Translations under genes and position numbers: made by a program
DNA from: Cordilura impudica
Taxonomy: Eukaryota > Arthropoda > Insecta > Diptera > Scathophagidae
Reading direction: 5' to 3'
Length of the DNA: 64,000 nt
Assembly (NCBI GenBank): GCA_963682025.1
Contig: OY821520.1
Span: 4,626,705 to 4,690,704 of the forward strand
Notes under the pieces: generated by a model
The model's database searches: none
Told to the model about the DNA's origin: nothing
What the model saw: the letters and a program-made list of their open reading frames with translations, nothing else
Shown: piece by piece, positions 10,931 through 22,587 of the stretch
Numbering within the stretch: the stretch's first letter is position 1
Layout: each line of letters opens with the position of its first letter

Positions 10931-11876
10931 TTTATACCCTCCACACGGCAGTGGCAGAGGGTATATATAGGTTTGTCATTCCGTTTGTAACGCATCGAAA
11001 AACTAATTTCCGACCCCATAAAGTATATATATTCTTGATCCTTATCACAGCTCGAGTCGATATAGCGATGTCCGTCTGTCTATTGAAATCACGCTCATTC
11101 ACAAAAAAAGCCATCTCACTGGATAAGGTTACAAAAATATCATTTGCCGTAATTCACAGCAGCTTGGTATTGAAAATGGGCTACATCAGGCATCACTGTG
11201 ATTAGATACGAGCAAAAATATGTAGATATCTCTAAAAAAAAAAAAACACCCACTGTGTTTGTTGTAACAGTTTAGTGGTTGAACATAATAATTGTACAAC
11301 AACATAAAAAATGCCACAAAAATAATATGCATATATATTAACAATACCAAGAACACAGAACATAGCTCATGTTAGTAGTATTGCCACATATTTTTTTATC
11401 GTTATCACTTTATAATAAAAAAATCGCCAATATAAAAGAAAAAATGAAAACGAAAAATGGAAATTTTCCAATGGATAATGAAAATGGAAAATGGAGAATG
11501 AAAAATAAAAATGAAAAATGGAAAATGTAAAATAGAAAATGAAAAATAGAGAATAGAAAATGGAAAATGAAAAATGGAAAATGAAAAAAGAAAATTGAAA
11601 AATGAAAAATGGAAAATGGAAAATTGAGAATGGAAAATTAAAAATGTAAAATAGAATATGAAAAATGGAGAATGGAAAATGAAAATTGAAAAATGAAAAG
11701 TGAAAAATGCAAAATGAAAAAATGGAAAATGAAATTGAAAAATGGAAAATGAAAAATAAAAAATGGAAAATGAAAATTGAAAAATGAAAAATGGAAAGTG
11801 GAAAATTAAAACGAAAACTGAAATATGAAAAATGGAAAATGAAAATGAAAATTGAAAAAGGGAAAATGGAAAATGG

Positions 11877-11907
<31 letters not shown>

Positions 11908-12682
11908 TGAAAAATGGAAAATGAAAATTGAAGAATGAAAAATGACTACTATAAAATGGAAATTGGAAAATTAAAAATGAAAAATGGAAAATGAAAATGA
12001 AAATGGAAAATGAAAATTGAAAAATTAATATTAAAAAATAAAATTGAAAAATGGAAAACGCAAAATGGAAAATGGAAATGGAGAAATGAAAAATGGGAAA
12101 CTGAAAATTGAAAAATGGAAAATGAAAATTGAAAAACGAAAAATGGAAAGTGGAAAATGGAAAACGAAAACTGAAAAATTAAAAATGGAAAATGAAAATT
12201 GGAAAATGAAAAATGGAAAATGAAAATTGAAAAATGAAATGTAAAAATGGAAAATGAAAATTTAAAAATGAAAAATGGAAAATGAAAATTGAAAAATGAA
12301 AAATGGCAAATGGAATTTGAAAAATTAAAAATGGAAAGTGGAAAATGAATAACGAAAATTAAAAAATGAAAGATGAAAACTTAAAAAATGAAAAATTTAA
12401 AATGGAAAATGGAAACTGAAATATGAAAAATGGAATATGGAAAGTGTAAAATGAAAATTGAAAAATGGAACATGAAAAATTAAGATTGAAAAATGAGTAA
12501 TGAAAGATGAAAAATGAATAATCAATAACGAAAAATTAATAATTAAAGCTTAAAAATTAAAAATTTAAATTAAAAATTAAAAATTAAAAATAAAAAATTA
12601 AAAATTGGAAATTAAAAATTAAAGACTCAGGTGGAGGGTATCAAAAAATTCGGCACAGCCGAATTTAACACTCTTACTTGTT
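10931..12682 (+). mobile_element. HINE-B, full length, with 1.2-kb minisatellite
   Basis: This is the best-preserved family-B copy. Head TTTATACCCTCCACACGGCA, then 'cataaagtatatatattctt', 'gagtcgatatagcgatgtcc', 'cactgtgtttgttgtaacag', a very long A-rich tandem array (11430-12620), a hairpin TTCGGCACAGCCGAA and the terminus CTCTTACTTGTT. The head sequence GGTGGAGGGTATCA reappears inverted just before the hairpin, giving imperfect terminal complementarity. No protein is encoded. Comparison with DINE-1/INE-1 is from known family layout. Confidence 0.72.
11430..12620 (+). repeat. A-rich minisatellite, GAAAAATG/GAAAATT units
   Basis: About 1.2 kb of imperfect short units (roughly 7-10 bases) mixing AAAAATGG, AAAATGAAAATTG and AAAATTAAAAATGG. 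Nearly all cytosine is lost from this strand. It is embedded in the HINE-B copy in the same relative position as shorter arrays in other copies, so the array is part of the element and has expanded here. Confidence 0.85.
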
Positions 12683-12689
12683 AAGTATA

Positions 12690-13910
12690 ACGTTTAAATG
12701 TCATCGCTGGCGTTGTCGGAGAGAGGATTCTTTTGTAGAATCCATGGTGTTCCTCGGGAATATGAGGGAGGAGCTTTCTAATGTCACTCAACTTCTTGTC
12801 ATTGATGGGCACCTGATCAGTGTATGCTTGCGTAGTTGGTATATCAGGGACGTTCTTGACTTTCAGCAGTTTGTAACTGTTGTGGTTGAGACCGTCAATC
12901 CGTTCAAAAGCAAAAGCAATGGAGCTCTGTGACTTCCGCAGGTACGGTCTCCGGAAGGGGTAAGTTTTGCATGAAATCGAAGCAAATACCCCGAATGTGG
13001 TTGTTGGATGTAAACATAATATCCACCCCTCTCATTTTCTTGTAAAACTTCTTCGCACCTGCTTTGTGAACGACAATCTCTGCGGTTGCTGCTCGTTTGG
13101 CTTTTTATTTTGACGGCAAACTGTTCGCAAGTGTCAATCTGGGGGCGACCAAATTTCAAATCGAAATTTTCTTTGAAGTAGCGAAGAAAATATTCGTACT
13201 TAATGCGAGTATCAGGATGTTTGATGCAGAACAGTTCGTGCATTTTTGTGACGTTTAAGCGAACATCCAGGTATGTGTTTTCTCTGCTGGAATAGTGGTA
13301 CGTTTTCGTTGGAAATGATTTAATATGCTCCACCATTCGGTTGATTTCAATGGCGCAAATCTAAAAATTTGGTCGAGGAGCTTGACCGCGCAGTTCTTTT
13401 GTAATGTCTCCTTTTAACAAGCCCTGTAAACGCCTCAGCCTCTTCTCGGAGATGCTGTGAAGACTGAGAAAAGCCTTTTGACAAACAGGTACCTTGTGGG
13501 AGAAAAGCACGTTGTTGCTCTTTTATGGGACGATGTTTTTTGACTTCACGGTGTCATGTTGCATTGTCTTGTTTTGCATAGAGTACAGCTGAGCAAGGAC
13601 ACTATTACGTTGCCATGGAGAAAATGTATCAAAACATTTTGAGCGGCAACTGAAAAGTAAATAATATCACGAAATAAACTTTATTAAAGAAAAAAAAAAG
13701 TATATCAATGATATTAAAATCAATGTGGCGCATTTTCCGGAAAATGTCCCTTAGATTAAAGAAATGATAATAATACGAACCTGCATTCATATTCTGTAGT
13801 TTTCTTTGCAACTTGCTTTCCAGCGGAATTTATATAGGATTCTCCAGAAATTCTGGCCTGTTTTGCAATCTGTTGCCCATAGTTTTCTAGGTTTTTGACT
13901 CCTTTTGCAT
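12690..13910 (-). pseudogene. Spliced TE-type gene with DFMQNLPLP motif, internal deletion
   Basis: Minus strand. The upstream exon 13781-13910 encodes NYGQQIAKQARISGESYINS then VAKKTTEYEC. An intron at 13650-13780 has donor CAG|GTTCGT and acceptor TTTTCAG. Splicing joins YEC to SCRSKCFDTF, giving a Cys-rich stretch. The next exon reads LHSISEKRLRRLQGLL, EHIKSFPTKTYHYSSREN, FGRPQIDTC and, after a frame change, CFDFMQNLPLPE. Then, without the expected middle, FERIDGLNHNSYKLLK and PINDKKLSDIRKLLPHI follow. I recall such motif series from uncharacterised, TE-like multicopy arthropod proteins but cannot name a superfamily. In-frame stops near 13358 and 13525 and the missing middle make it a pseudogene. 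An acceptor TTGGTTAG at 13911 implies another upstream exon, not found. It begins directly after the HINE-B end. Confidence 0.7.
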
Positions 13911-15325
13911 CTAACCAAAAAAACACAGATAATAACAATGCAATAATAATGTTGCAATATGGCGAAATAATGACGATAGATTAGAGTAGTGCTGGGAAAG
14001 TATTGAGTATTTGGGTATGACTAACGCCCTTTTCAAAGTCAGCGTGAATTTACCCTCCATTTTACAGAATCATTTTCCATAGGGACTTACGCCGTTTTCA
14101 ATCTCATTTAGTAGGTATACTACCACAGTACCGTTTCCTATTATTATCTCGATTTTCCAAAATTGTGACTTGCGCCCTTTTCAACATCAGCGATTCAATT
14201 TTCATGACAATAAAATAATACAATGATTGAAAATATTATTTATTTATTGTAACAAATAATAACGAATCGCTACAAAATATTCAATTGTTGTTTTGCTATT
14301 ATTGATAAACAATATTGCTGTAAGAATTCCATTAAAATGTTCTTACAAAAAGAAAAATCATTAATTCCAGGCATTGTTATTTAGCTGAAACAACTGAATG
14401 GTTTGGTTTTCATAGTGAACTTCTGTTCCCGCATCCAAATATATGTTAACTCTGCCCATTTCAAAAATACAACTCTTTCGTTTCGCTATTAATACGGTGC
14501 AAATAGACAATTTTAGTGCAATCTTTACAAACGTATTGGGAATTATGTCAAAAAGCTCCAGTTAACAGTTACACAATTGTCTGATAGTAAAGTAGAAATG
14601 CGGATAAGTAATGGAAGCAGATGTAAACGTTTCTGGTTCTGTTTATTTCCTCCACTTTTAGTTGGCAATGACAAAAGGTGAATTTTTCTTGTTTGTTTAG
14701 TTCTTTTTTTAATTTTTGTAATGTCGTAGTATGATGGACATGCATACAATATTATGTTTACAACAGACTTCCAAAATTAAATTGCTTCAATGTTGTTCTC
14801 CCCAGACGGGCTAAAAAGAATCAGCAGAATAATATACGTACCAAGATATGTATGAGGAAACAATGATTTTGATCATTTGCTCTGATATTTGTAAAACAAT
14901 TTAATAATATTGAGATTTTAAAGTTTAACATGAAATATGATATCGAATATAAGTGTGTGTCAACGTGGCAAACCAAATTTTGAATCTAAACCATTTAGGG
15001 ATCCACTTCGACACATACACAAAATATCATAAAAATCAGACCAATCGTTTAGGGGGAGTTCTGTACAAACACATAGACAGAAGAAATATGTATATAAAAA
15101 CATATATATACATATATAAATAAATGTATATTTTCTTATAATAGAAAAGATGCATTTTATTTTTAATATTAGAGAAATGTGGGAAAAAAAATTTAGCAGG
15201 TACATTCGAACATCACGACTTGTTCCTGGTTATTATTTCTACTATTTAACTCAAATATTAGAAATAATTTTTGTTTGTCTATGTTCCAGATAAGAGTTTG
15301 TAGAACAAACTGAGCATTTTCAAAT
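13911..15325. other. AT-rich spacer with a recurring GACTTACGCCCTTTTCAA motif
   Basis: No gene recognised. A motif close to GACTTACGCCCTTTTCAA occurs at about 14019, 14083 and 14167, with spacings of about 64 and 84 bases. Alternating TATATA/CATATA sequence lies at 15085-15130. Confidence 0.5.
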
Positions 15326-15326
15326 A

Positions 15327-17342
15327 CAGTGCAAGCTCAATTTACGCGACTAATTAAAAACCAGCCCTGTCGCGAAAACTGAATTTTCGCGATAACAGAA
15401 CCCAAAATTTTATTGAAAAATTTTATGTAATTTTAAAAATTAGAATTGTTTTTATTGATAAACGTATTTACATTCAAAACATTTTTAAAGAAATTGGAGA
15501 TTTTGAGTCGCTTCTTCGGCAAATTATTTTTTAAAATAACAGCTGAATCACGTAGTTCATATAGCGCTGTTGTCGGCTTATCATTTTCCAAAGCCCCATT
15601 GTATGCATATGTTTATCGATGTTATAGCATCGTCCACTTTAAATTTGTTTTCTTCATGACCACTATCGTGTAAATACTCGGATTCCGCATATGATAATTC
15701 CATTTACTCCTCACTACTCTCCACATGAAATTCCTCTTGAATTCAGTTGTTTATGTCAGCATTCGTGAATAGATGTTCCGTACCAATTTGAGCTACAAGT
15801 GTACCAATAGTTGAAATATGTTCGTTTTTCTTCCTGAATTATATTTTGTAAAATATTTAAGGGCAGGTTATCCTCTTCACTACCGAATTCGAGCAAGGCT
15901 TTCTAGGATTTTTGGATATTGGACACTGATATTTTATCCTAGGACGTAGCTAGAATCTGAACTGCATTTTTGAGATTGAAGTTTTTAGTTTAAGCTCAAA
16001 ATCTTTTCCCTTCTCGCCAAGTGGGTAAGCAGTTATTTTTTATAAATTAATTTGACCAAGTTGATAACGATTGAATAAGCGCAGTACAATTGGTTGCTAG
16101 ATTCATTGCTATAATTAAAATGCCATCACTTTTTAGTTCCTCAACTGGGTGACATGCCGCGTTATCTAAAAGCAAAACTGCTTTTTGCGGCAGACCGTTT
16201 GAAGCCAAAAATTCTCGGATCTAAATAATTTTTACTTATGAACAACTTACTTTTACTAATTGGTGAAAAAAAACTTACGTGGGGAACAAATTCTTGTTGG
16301 AACTAGTCCTTAAATATAAATGATGTCATCCAGGTGTTATTGCTGGGCTTGTATATTACAGGATTATTGAAAAAGCATTTAAAGGCGCCTGGGTTTTTCG
16401 ATTTTCCAACAACCAACAATTTCAGTTTGTCTGCGCCATTCGCATTTGAATAAGGCAAAAAAGTTAATCGCTCTTTACATATTTTTATTCCGGGAGTCGT
16501 TTTCTCATCACATGTGACAAGAGTGTGATTTGGAAGCATCCTATAATATAAACCGGATTCGTCGGCATTGTAGATTTGGTGAAGAGTCAACCCATGCTCA
16601 TCAACGTAATCCTTAAACTCTATCACAAATGGATCAATAAGATGAGGTTTCGAAGACAATTTCTCGCCCGTAAATTTTAAAAATCTAATTCCATGTCGAC
16701 GCTTAAATTACTTCAACCATCCTTCACTGGCATTGAAACCTGACTTGGTTTGATAAATTCTGAAATACAAATGACTGGCTTTTGATCGTAAAATCTCTGC
16801 CGATATTGTTTTTTACAAACCACTTATAAAGCATTTTTGCCATTCTTGGGTACTTAGCTTTCTTTAAGGAGCAACGTTTGCCAGGACCACTTTCTGTTGT
16901 ACATACGAAATTTTTTAATGAATTTTCTTGTTTTATATCGAGGTAAATCGAAGACTTATGCCACTTGTAATTTAGGCAGATTGAATTTATGGAATCTCCT
17001 CTTTTACATTTTTTTTTTTTAATCTCTAATTTTTGGGAAATCGTTGGCCTTAAAATATGTTTGAACTTTTCCCATATTCGGAGACGTATTTACACAACAA
17101 ATGACACGAATAAACTGACAAAATTGAGGATCAGAATCATCCAAAAAGATTAATATACCAAAAGAAGGGGATTTCCCCATTTTTGGTTATAGACATTGTA
17201 ATCAAATTTAAAAAATCAGATACATAAAAGTCGCGAAAATGGAACTAAGCCGTCGCGATAACCGGGTCGTCGCGATAACCGGGCCGTCGCAATAACCGGG
17301 CCGTCTAGATAATGGGTAGTCGCGAATACCGAGCTTGTACTG
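15327..17342 (-). mobile_element. Tigger/pogo element, complete termini and TA duplication
   Basis: TA (15325-15326) precedes CAGTGCAAGCTCAATTTACG. The other end, read inverted, is CAGTACAAGCTCGGTATTCG followed by TA (17343-17344). The terminal inverted repeats agree at about 22 of 26 positions and the length is 2016 bases, both normal for Tigger-class pogo elements. Just inside the right end are short repeats of GATAACCGGGCCGTCGC type. The transposase runs on the minus strand and is decayed. Confidence 0.9.
15870..16950 (-). pseudogene. Tigger transposase pseudogene with short intron
   Basis: Minus strand. TESGPGKRCSLKKAKYPRMA and FNASEGWLK come from the CENP-B-type DNA-binding half (about 16700-16920). 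The DDE half follows: IYNADESGLYYRMLP (first Asp, about 16545-16590), ERLTFLPYSNANG, KLLVVGKSKNPGAFK and, further on, KAVLLLDNAACHP (second Asp, about 16155-16195). The expected LIQPMDQG third Asp is altered to LIQSLSTW, so the catalytic triad is broken. A 58-base AT-rich intron with GTAAGT donor (16278) and TTTAG acceptor (16221) separates FVPHV from REFLASNG. Stops occur after WLK and after FKD. Confidence 0.88.
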
Positions 17343-17544
17343 TATATCTTTCTCTACATTAGCATAGCCATAACAACTACTGGTCTTGTAGAATGAATAT
17401 ATATCGAATATTTAGACTAACATCGTTAGTCTTCATCAGGGATATTTTTAATTTGTTGACATGCACACAAAACTCCTCTACTTGATCTGATAATTCTTTC
17501 CCGCGGTTAGCCAGAAAGCGTATAAAAACATATCGTCAAACCTT

Positions 17545-18156
17545 TTATACCCTATACAACTATTTATATTGTCAGGGCACAATCAGTTTATTATTTTATC
17601 ATTTTCTGAGTCAATTTAACGATGTCTGTCCGTCCGTCTGTGTACCCGTGTTAACCTAGTAATCACAAATATGAATATATTTTAACGAAATTTGGTATTA
17701 AAGCCTTTATCGACTATTGAAACTGTTGAAAATCGGTGAATGCTCAGACCAACCCCCCTTGAAAATGACCCATATGAAATCGACTTAAATTGCCATAAGA
17801 TCTAAATTATTGTATATACTCGTATCTCGGTCAAACTTGGTTTATGTGTGTTTATTACACCCATTAATTAGCAGTCAATAGTCCAAAAAATAAACCCTGT
17901 AGGATAATTCTTAGTCATAGCCCTCTTATAAAACTGATTCTCGATCTTCACTTAAATCTATAAAAAAAATGCACAAATTTTTCTACAATTTTGTTTTTAT
18001 ACATTTTTGCAATAAATAAGTGACTATCAAATATGTTCAAGATCGATAAAATTTTCGACCTAGTCCCCAGTTCGAAGGCAAAAAAATAACAATACCACTC
18101 AAATTTGGACCTAATCGTATAGTCCGTCTAAACCAACTGTAATTTTCTTACTTGTT
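17545..18156 (+). mobile_element. HINE-A copy, diverged
   Basis: The head TATACCCTATACAAC, 'gatgtctgtccgtccgtctg' and the end TAATTTTCTTACTTGTT are all present. The palindrome is degraded (GTCCGTCTAAACCAACTGT). Among the near-full-length copies this is one of the most diverged, so probably one of the oldest. Confidence 0.65.
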
Positions 18157-18219
18157 TTGATTTATACATACTAGTTGTTTATATCATCTACAAAGTTTTA
18201 GTAGGTTTTCGGTTCCCCA

Positions 18220-18535
18220 TTCCCAAGCATTCCTGATAATCGCAAATTCCGGATAATTAAATGTTTCATTAAAACCAGAAATTTTACGAAAATTTAGCTT
18301 GATTTAATTATTTTTTAGGATTCTCGTTTATTTTCAAATTATGTACCAGAAAAAAAATTTTTTAACATCAGTTCATTAAATTTTATTTTCTGTGAATCCC
18401 CGAAAAATAAAAAAATAATTTCTCTTTTCAAAGTGAAAAATTCAAAAAAAAAAAAAAAAAAATAAATAAATATTATTATTTCGGTTAACTGATTGTCCGA
18501 ATAATTGGATGCCGGATAATCGACAATTTACTGTA
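18220..18535 (-). mobile_element. Pogo/Tigger-like MITE remnant
   Basis: The right end, read inverted, is CAGTAAATTGTCGATTATCC followed by a second GGACAATCAGTTAACCG motif, with TA after it. This is a pogo/Tigger-type terminus. The left side carries a degraded counterpart (GATAATCGCAAATTCCGGAT, about 18235). The interior is AT-rich and non-coding. Confidence 0.55.
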
Positions 18536-18539
18536 CAAA

Positions 18540-19680
18540 ATTTAAAATTAACAAGTACCAACAAAAATAATTTTTCTATTGTTTAAACTCAAATATTCTA
18601 TGTACGAGTTTGTCTTTCAACTAAACAAAGTCATTTTACCGACTTTTAAACAAATTAGAATTGAATTATTGTAAGAGAATTTATGTGTTTGAAAAAAAAA
18701 TAAATAAACTCGTTTTATAAAACGAAACGACACAATGGTATGACAAATCTCAATTAATGACATCACCAATTTTGGTTAAATTTAAAAATGTGGCAATAAA
18801 ATTAAATACAAAAATAAAATAACATCAATATTAAAAAACAAAAACAAAAATGTTTTTAAAAATGAAAATATATTTATTTTTAATTATTAGATGGGCACTT
18901 CTGAGGAGCAAATAAAACCTCTATAACCCCAATTTAAAACCTTGGCAACTAAAAAGGTTTTAATTGTAAAACATTTTCGAAAAATTTAGGCGTTTTAAGT
19001 TTAAATCAACGTGTTCTTTATGTTTTCTTCCCTTTTTCAAATATACTTAATAAACACGTTTTATTTTCAAACCCATATTTTTTTCAAAGTTCATAGATTT
19101 CCCTATCTTTGTATTTAAATGTTTATATGTCTGTTATTTTTTTTTTGTTTAACCTTCAATTTTAGTTTATATGTGTCTTTTGTAGAATTTAATTCTAAAT
19201 TGAACACAGCGTTCATATAACTATGAGTATCTTATTATCTAATAAAAAAAAACTTTATGTACAAAACAATTTCGGCTAATAAATATTTTGTGTATAATTT
19301 CGAAAAGATACAAAGATCACGTAAATATGGTAATACAAATTTATATTAAAATTAATTTAATTATTTAATAATTTTTTATTTTATTGAAACCAGAATGAAT
19401 ATTCGTTTCATCATAAATATCAAAATTTTTAAGTTTTATATGGTACTAAACATTAAAAAAAACATGTTAAAGTTCTACCTATAAATAATTAAATAGAGAA
19501 AATATTCGGTGGACTCTATTTTTAAACTTTTCATCTCAAATGCTTACTTATAAGCGAGCACTAAAAAAAACACTTTTTACTTTAAAATTCCTAATTAACG
19601 GAACAATAAATGCACTACATATTTCCTCCTGTTTCACTTCCACCTATTTCAAAAGAAGTTATAATTATTGATATGCAAAC
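18540..19680. other. AT-rich spacer, no gene seen
   Basis: Very AT-rich sequence with poly-A and poly-T runs. No frame, repeat family or structured site that I can support. Confidence 0.5.
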
Positions 19681-20386
19681 TGTTGAAAAATAAAAAATGG
19701 AAAATTAAAAAAAAAATTAAAAATAAAAAAAAAATTAAAAGTGGAAAATAAAAAATTAAAAATAAAAATAAAAATTAAAAATAAAAAAAAAAAATAAGGA
19801 GTGAAAAATGAAAAAATTATAAATGAAAAATGAAAAATATAAAATGAAAAATAAAAAATTAAAAATGAAAAATAAAAAATGAAAAATTTAAAATAAAAAA
19901 TAAAAAATAAAAAAATTAAAAGTGCAAAATAAAAAAATGAAAATAAATGAAAAATGAAAAATAAATGAAAAATTAAAAATAAAAAATGGAAAATAAAAAA
20001 AAATTAAAAAAAATAAAAAAAAAATAAAAATTAAAAATAAAAATTAAAACTTAAAAATTAAAAATTAAAAATTACAAATTACAAATTAAAAATAAAAAAT
20101 GAAAAGTGAAAAATAAAAAAAAATTAAAAATAAATGAAAAATGAAAAATAAAAATGAAAAATAAAAAATATAAAATGAAAAATAAAAAATTAAAAATTAA
20201 AAATGAAAAATAAAAAATTTAAAATGAAAAATAAAAAAAATGAAAAATAAACAAATAAAAAATAAATGGAAAATGAAAAGTAAAAAATAGATGAAAAATG
20301 AAAAATAAAAAATTAAAAATGAAAAATAAAAAATTAAAAATTAAAAATAAAAAAATTAAAAATGAAAAATAGAAAATTAAGAATAA
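19681..20386 (+). repeat. A-rich minisatellite array 1 of a triple
   Basis: Units of AAAATGAAAAATAAAAAATT type, almost free of C and G. The array is followed by a HINE-A copy, a second array (21167-21710), another HINE-A copy and a third short array (22476-22580). Confidence 0.8.
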
Positions 20387-21166
20387 ACAAGTAAGAAAAT
20401 TATAGTCGGTCTAGACCGACTATATGATACCCTATACCATGCGTTTAGAAACCCTATCTCTTAGGTCCAACTAACTGGACATAGAAAATAAGCAAAAACC
20501 AAATTTGAGTGGTATTTTTATTAATTTTTTTGGCTGCAGATATGAAACAGTTCATATCGGATGCTATATCTATATGGGGACTAGGTCCAAAAATGGACCG
20601 ATCCTGATCATGTTTGGTAAAGTCTGTTGTATTTTGCAAAAATATATACAAACAAAATTTGAGAAGAATCAGTGCAATATTTTTGTTTTTAATAGATTTA
20701 AGTGAAGATCGGGAAGCAGCTCTATATGGGGCCAAAGGGATCATTTTTGGAGTACTCATTAATGGATGTAATGAACGCATAGAAACCCAATTTGAGTTAG
20801 ATCTATATGACAATTTGGATCTTATGGCAATTTATGTCGATTTCATAAGGGTAATTTGTATGGGGGCTAGGTCTGAACATGGACCGATTCCCACCAATTT
20901 CAATAGCGTTCATCTCATGGCCGATAAAATCTTATATACCAAATTTCATCAAAATATATTCATATTTGCGACCTGCAGTTTGATTACAAGGTTTACATGG
21001 ACACACAGATGAACGGACGGACGGACGGACATTGTTAAATCAACTCAAAAAGTGATTCTGATTCGATCGGTATAATTAAAGATGGGTCTAGGTCAAATAT
21101 TTTTGGTTGTTACAAACAGCAGCACAAAGTCATTATACCCAAACCACATAGTGGTATAGGGTATAA
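20387..21166 (-). mobile_element. HINE-A copy, full length
   Basis: Begins AACAAGTAAGAAAATTATAG (the inverted 3' end), with the perfect palindrome at 20401-20424. The microsatellite (GGAC)n lies at about 21013-21030, and the copy ends GTGGTATAGGGTATA. It is flanked on both sides by A-rich arrays. Confidence 0.75.
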
Positions 21167-21710
21167 AAATAAATGAAAAACAAAAAATGAAAAATAAAAA
21201 ATGAAAAATAAAAAGTGGAAAAAATGACAAAATAAAAATGAAAAACGAAAAATAAAAAATTAAAAACAAAAAAAAAATGAAAAATTACAAATAAAAAATG
21301 AAAAATATAAAGTGAAAAATAAAAAATGACAAAATAAAAATGAAAAACGAAAAATGAAAAATAAATTAAATATTAAAAATAAAAAATGAAAATAAAAAAT
21401 GAAAAATAAATGAAAAATGAAAAGTAAAAAATTACGAAATAAAAATGAAAAACGAAAAACTAAAAATAAAAAATGAAAAATAAAAACGAAAAATAAAAAA
21501 GGAGAAATAAGAAATGAAAAACGTAGAGTGAAAAATAAAAAATGACAAAATAAAAAAGAAAAACGAAAAATTAAAAATAAATAAAAAATTAAAAATAAAA
21601 AATGAAAAATAAAAAATAAAAAATTAAAAATAAAAAATTAAAAACATGACAAAATAAAAATGAAAAATGAAAAACGAAAAATGAAAAATAAAAAATAAAA
21701 AATTAAAAAT
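21167..21710 (+). repeat. A-rich minisatellite array 2
   Basis: Units alternate GAAAAATAAAAAATGACAAA and GAAAAACGAAAAAT forms. It lies between two HINE-A copies in the same orientation. Confidence 0.8.
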
Positions 21711-22475
21711 AACAAGTAAGAAAATTATAGTCGATCTCGACCGACTATATGATACCTATACCATGCATTTAGAGACCCTAGCTCATAGGCCCAACTAACT
21801 GGACATAGAAAATAAGCATAAACCAAATTTGAGTGGGATTTTCTTTTTTTGGCTGCAGATATGAAAAAGTTCATATCGGATGCTATATCTATATGGGGAC
21901 TATGCCCAAATATGGGCCGATCCTGACTATGTTTGGTAAAGTCTCTTGTATTTTGCAAAAATATATGCAAACAAAATTTGAGAAGAATCAGTGCAATATT
22001 TTTGTTTTTTGATAGATTTAAGTGAAGATCGGGAAGCAGCTCTATATGGGGCCTACGACTAAGAGTTGTCCCATAGGGATCATTTTTGGACTTTATGGAT
22101 GTAATAAACGCATACAAACCCAATTTGAGTAAGATCTATATGACAATTTGGATCTTATGGCAATTTATGTCTATTTCATAGGGTTCATTTGTATGGAGGC
22201 TAGGCATGGACCGATTCTCACCAATTTTAATAGCGTTCATCGTATGGCCGATATATACCAAATTTCATCAAAATATATTCATATTTGCAACCTGCAGAGT
22301 GATTACAAGGTTTACATGGACACACAGACGGACGGACGGACGAACGGACATCGTTAAATCGAATCAGTTAGTGATTATGATTCGATCGGTATAATAGAAG
22401 ATGGGTCTAGGTAAATATTTTTGGTACTTACAAACAGCAGCACAAAGTCATTATACCCAAACCACATAGGGTATA
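21711..22475 (-). mobile_element. HINE-A copy, full length, second of a direct pair
   Basis: Starts AACAAGTAAGAAAATTATAG. The palindrome at 21727-21750 has mutations (GTCGATCTCGACCGAC). The (GGAC)n core lies at about 22328-22347, and the head ends CCACATAGGGTATA. It is similar throughout to the copy about 1.32 kb upstream. Confidence 0.75.
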
Positions 22476-22587
22476 AAAAAATAAAAAACGAAAAATAAAA
22501 AATTGAAAATAAATGATTAATAAAAAGTAAAAAATGACGAAATAAAAATAAAAAATGAAAAATAAAAAATAAAAAATGAAAAGCGAA

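Noticed and set aside
20454..21012. Frames of 119 and 132 residues over HINE-A copies
   Set aside because: The same frames recur wherever HINE-A copies occur (8431, 21725, 34266, 59237) with unrelated ends, and they overlap on both strands. They reflect shared non-coding repeat sequence.
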